Assembly (NCBI GenBank): GCA_022822085.1
Contig: JAJECK010000141.1
Location: 1-59,367 of the forward strand
Length of the DNA: 59,367 bases
From: Candidatus Poribacteria bacterium
GTDB lineage: Bacteria; Poribacteria; WGA-4E; WGA-3G
Direction: 5' to 3'
Shown here: piece after piece, positions 58,903 to 59,367 of the stretch
Layout of the letters: each line of letters begins with the position of its first letter
Position numbering within the stretch: the stretch's first letter is position 1
Translations under genes and position numbers: made by a program
The notes under the pieces: model-generated
Database searches by the model: none
Told to the model about the DNA's origin: nothing
What the model saw: the letters and a program-made list of their open reading frames with translations, nothing else

Positions 58903-59259
58903 ATGGGCAATCCAGTCATGTGGTTTGAGATAGCAGGTAAAAATGGAGAGGAATTATGTGAGTTCTACAGTTCATTATTTGAATGGGAAGTTTCTCCAGA
59001 GACAAACGGGGTACATCTATGTGATCCGTCTCCTGATGAAGGTATTAAAGGACATATATTCCCAACAACAGATGATATGCCAACCACAAATCACGTCATG
59101 ATTTATATTTCGGTTGATGATCTTGAAGCATGCGTAGCAAAGGTTGAGAGTAATGGTGGAAAGATCGTTATTCCACCGACTGAAATTCCGGGTGGTATGG
59201 GTTCATTTGCATGGTTTGCTGACCCAGGCGGAAACTTAATTGGTCTACATAAACAATAG
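58903..59259 (+). CDS. VOC-fold protein, array member 6
   Basis: 118 residues from ATG 58903, with the same AAAGGAGTAATTACA leader as member 5; the two genes were probably duplicated together with their leader and the 66-bp repeat that follows each. GNPVMWFEIAGKNGEELCEF, GIKGHIFPTTDDMPTTNHVM and FAWFADPGGNLIGLHKQ identify it. The array may continue beyond the window. Confidence 0.82.
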   Translation: MGNPVMWFEIAGKNGEELCEFYSSLFEWEVSPETNGVHLCDPSPDEGIKGHIFPTTDDMPTTNHVMIYISVDDLEACVAKVESNGGKIVIPPTEIPGGMGSFAWFADPGGNLIGLHKQ

Positions 59260-59284
59260 ATCAAATTCCTTTTCAATACCAGAC

Positions 59285-59350
59285 TATAGTAAAAACCATA
59301 ATTACCTGCACATTGGCGAGGTTAGGAAACCTCGCCAGCGTGAGTGTGGG
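59285..59350. repeat. 66-bp repeat, copy 2
   Basis: Identical to 58794-58859, after VOC member 6. Only 17 bases remain after it in the window. Confidence 0.9.
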
Positions 59351-59367
59351 AGGATTGTTGTTCATTA

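Overview
The window (59,367 bp, AT-leaning) reads like a chromosomal segment of a free-living, Gram-negative-type bacterium. It has lipoproteins, a large putative outer-membrane beta-barrel and a Tat-exported protein. The mix of many beta-propeller proteins (Asp-box, NHL, WD40, PD40), inositol-type sugar genes, partner-switching regulators and abundant short palindromic or MITE-like repeats is reminiscent of Candidatus Poribacteria or a related uncultured marine lineage. That placement is an inference from gene content only.

Layout. 0.1-2.2 kb: an Asp-box beta-propeller protein. 2.2-10 kb (minus strand): an envelope/sugar block with a SprA-like outer-membrane protein, an NHL-repeat lipoprotein, a second lipoprotein, a ROK sugar kinase and galactokinase. 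10-17.7 kb (minus): a degenerate AccD-like protein inside a partner-switching block (two STAS proteins, an RsbW-type anti-sigma kinase, a REC-SpoIIE phosphatase, a HEAT-repeat protein and a large sensor histidine kinase), with three MITE-like elements in the gaps. 17.8-29.2 kb (minus): housekeeping genes rsmG, mnmG, recR, ybaB, dnaX, a large SRP RNA gene, tadA and six tRNA genes. These include serine tRNAs with anticodons for all six Ser codons. The order tadA-SRP RNA-dnaX-ybaB-recR is the same as in Bacillus subtilis.

29.2-41.6 kb is accessory. It holds a toxin-antitoxin pair whose toxin carries an in-frame TGA, a large protein of unknown function, a DUF4258/BrnT-like toxin with an antitoxin fused to a TPR segment, and two paralogues of a family I do not recognise. 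Each paralogue is preceded by a 69-nt copy of the 5' end of a DNA methyltransferase gene that lies about 6 kb away. A complete, translationally coupled type II CBASS operon follows (CD-NTase, Cap2 E1/E2, Cap3 JAB protease, Cap4 nuclease-SAVED effector). A methyltransferase-HNH restriction-modification pair and a DUF262 protein complete the region. CBASS and R-M are transcribed divergently from a 257-bp region with clear promoters and a palindrome over the R-M -35 box.

41.6-54 kb: an inosose dehydratase/inositol dehydrogenase-like pair, an ABC transporter pair with a minimal FtsX-type permease, a nested cluster of repeats and MITEs, a seven-bladed WD40 protein, RNase J, a PD40 propeller protein, LeuRS and a Tat-exported PhoX-like protein. 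54-54.75 kb is a junction of two decayed IS elements (IS5-type and IS1634-type). 55-59.4 kb holds a LamG protein with a truncated duplicate and a tandem array of six paralogous small VOC-fold proteins that may continue past the window.
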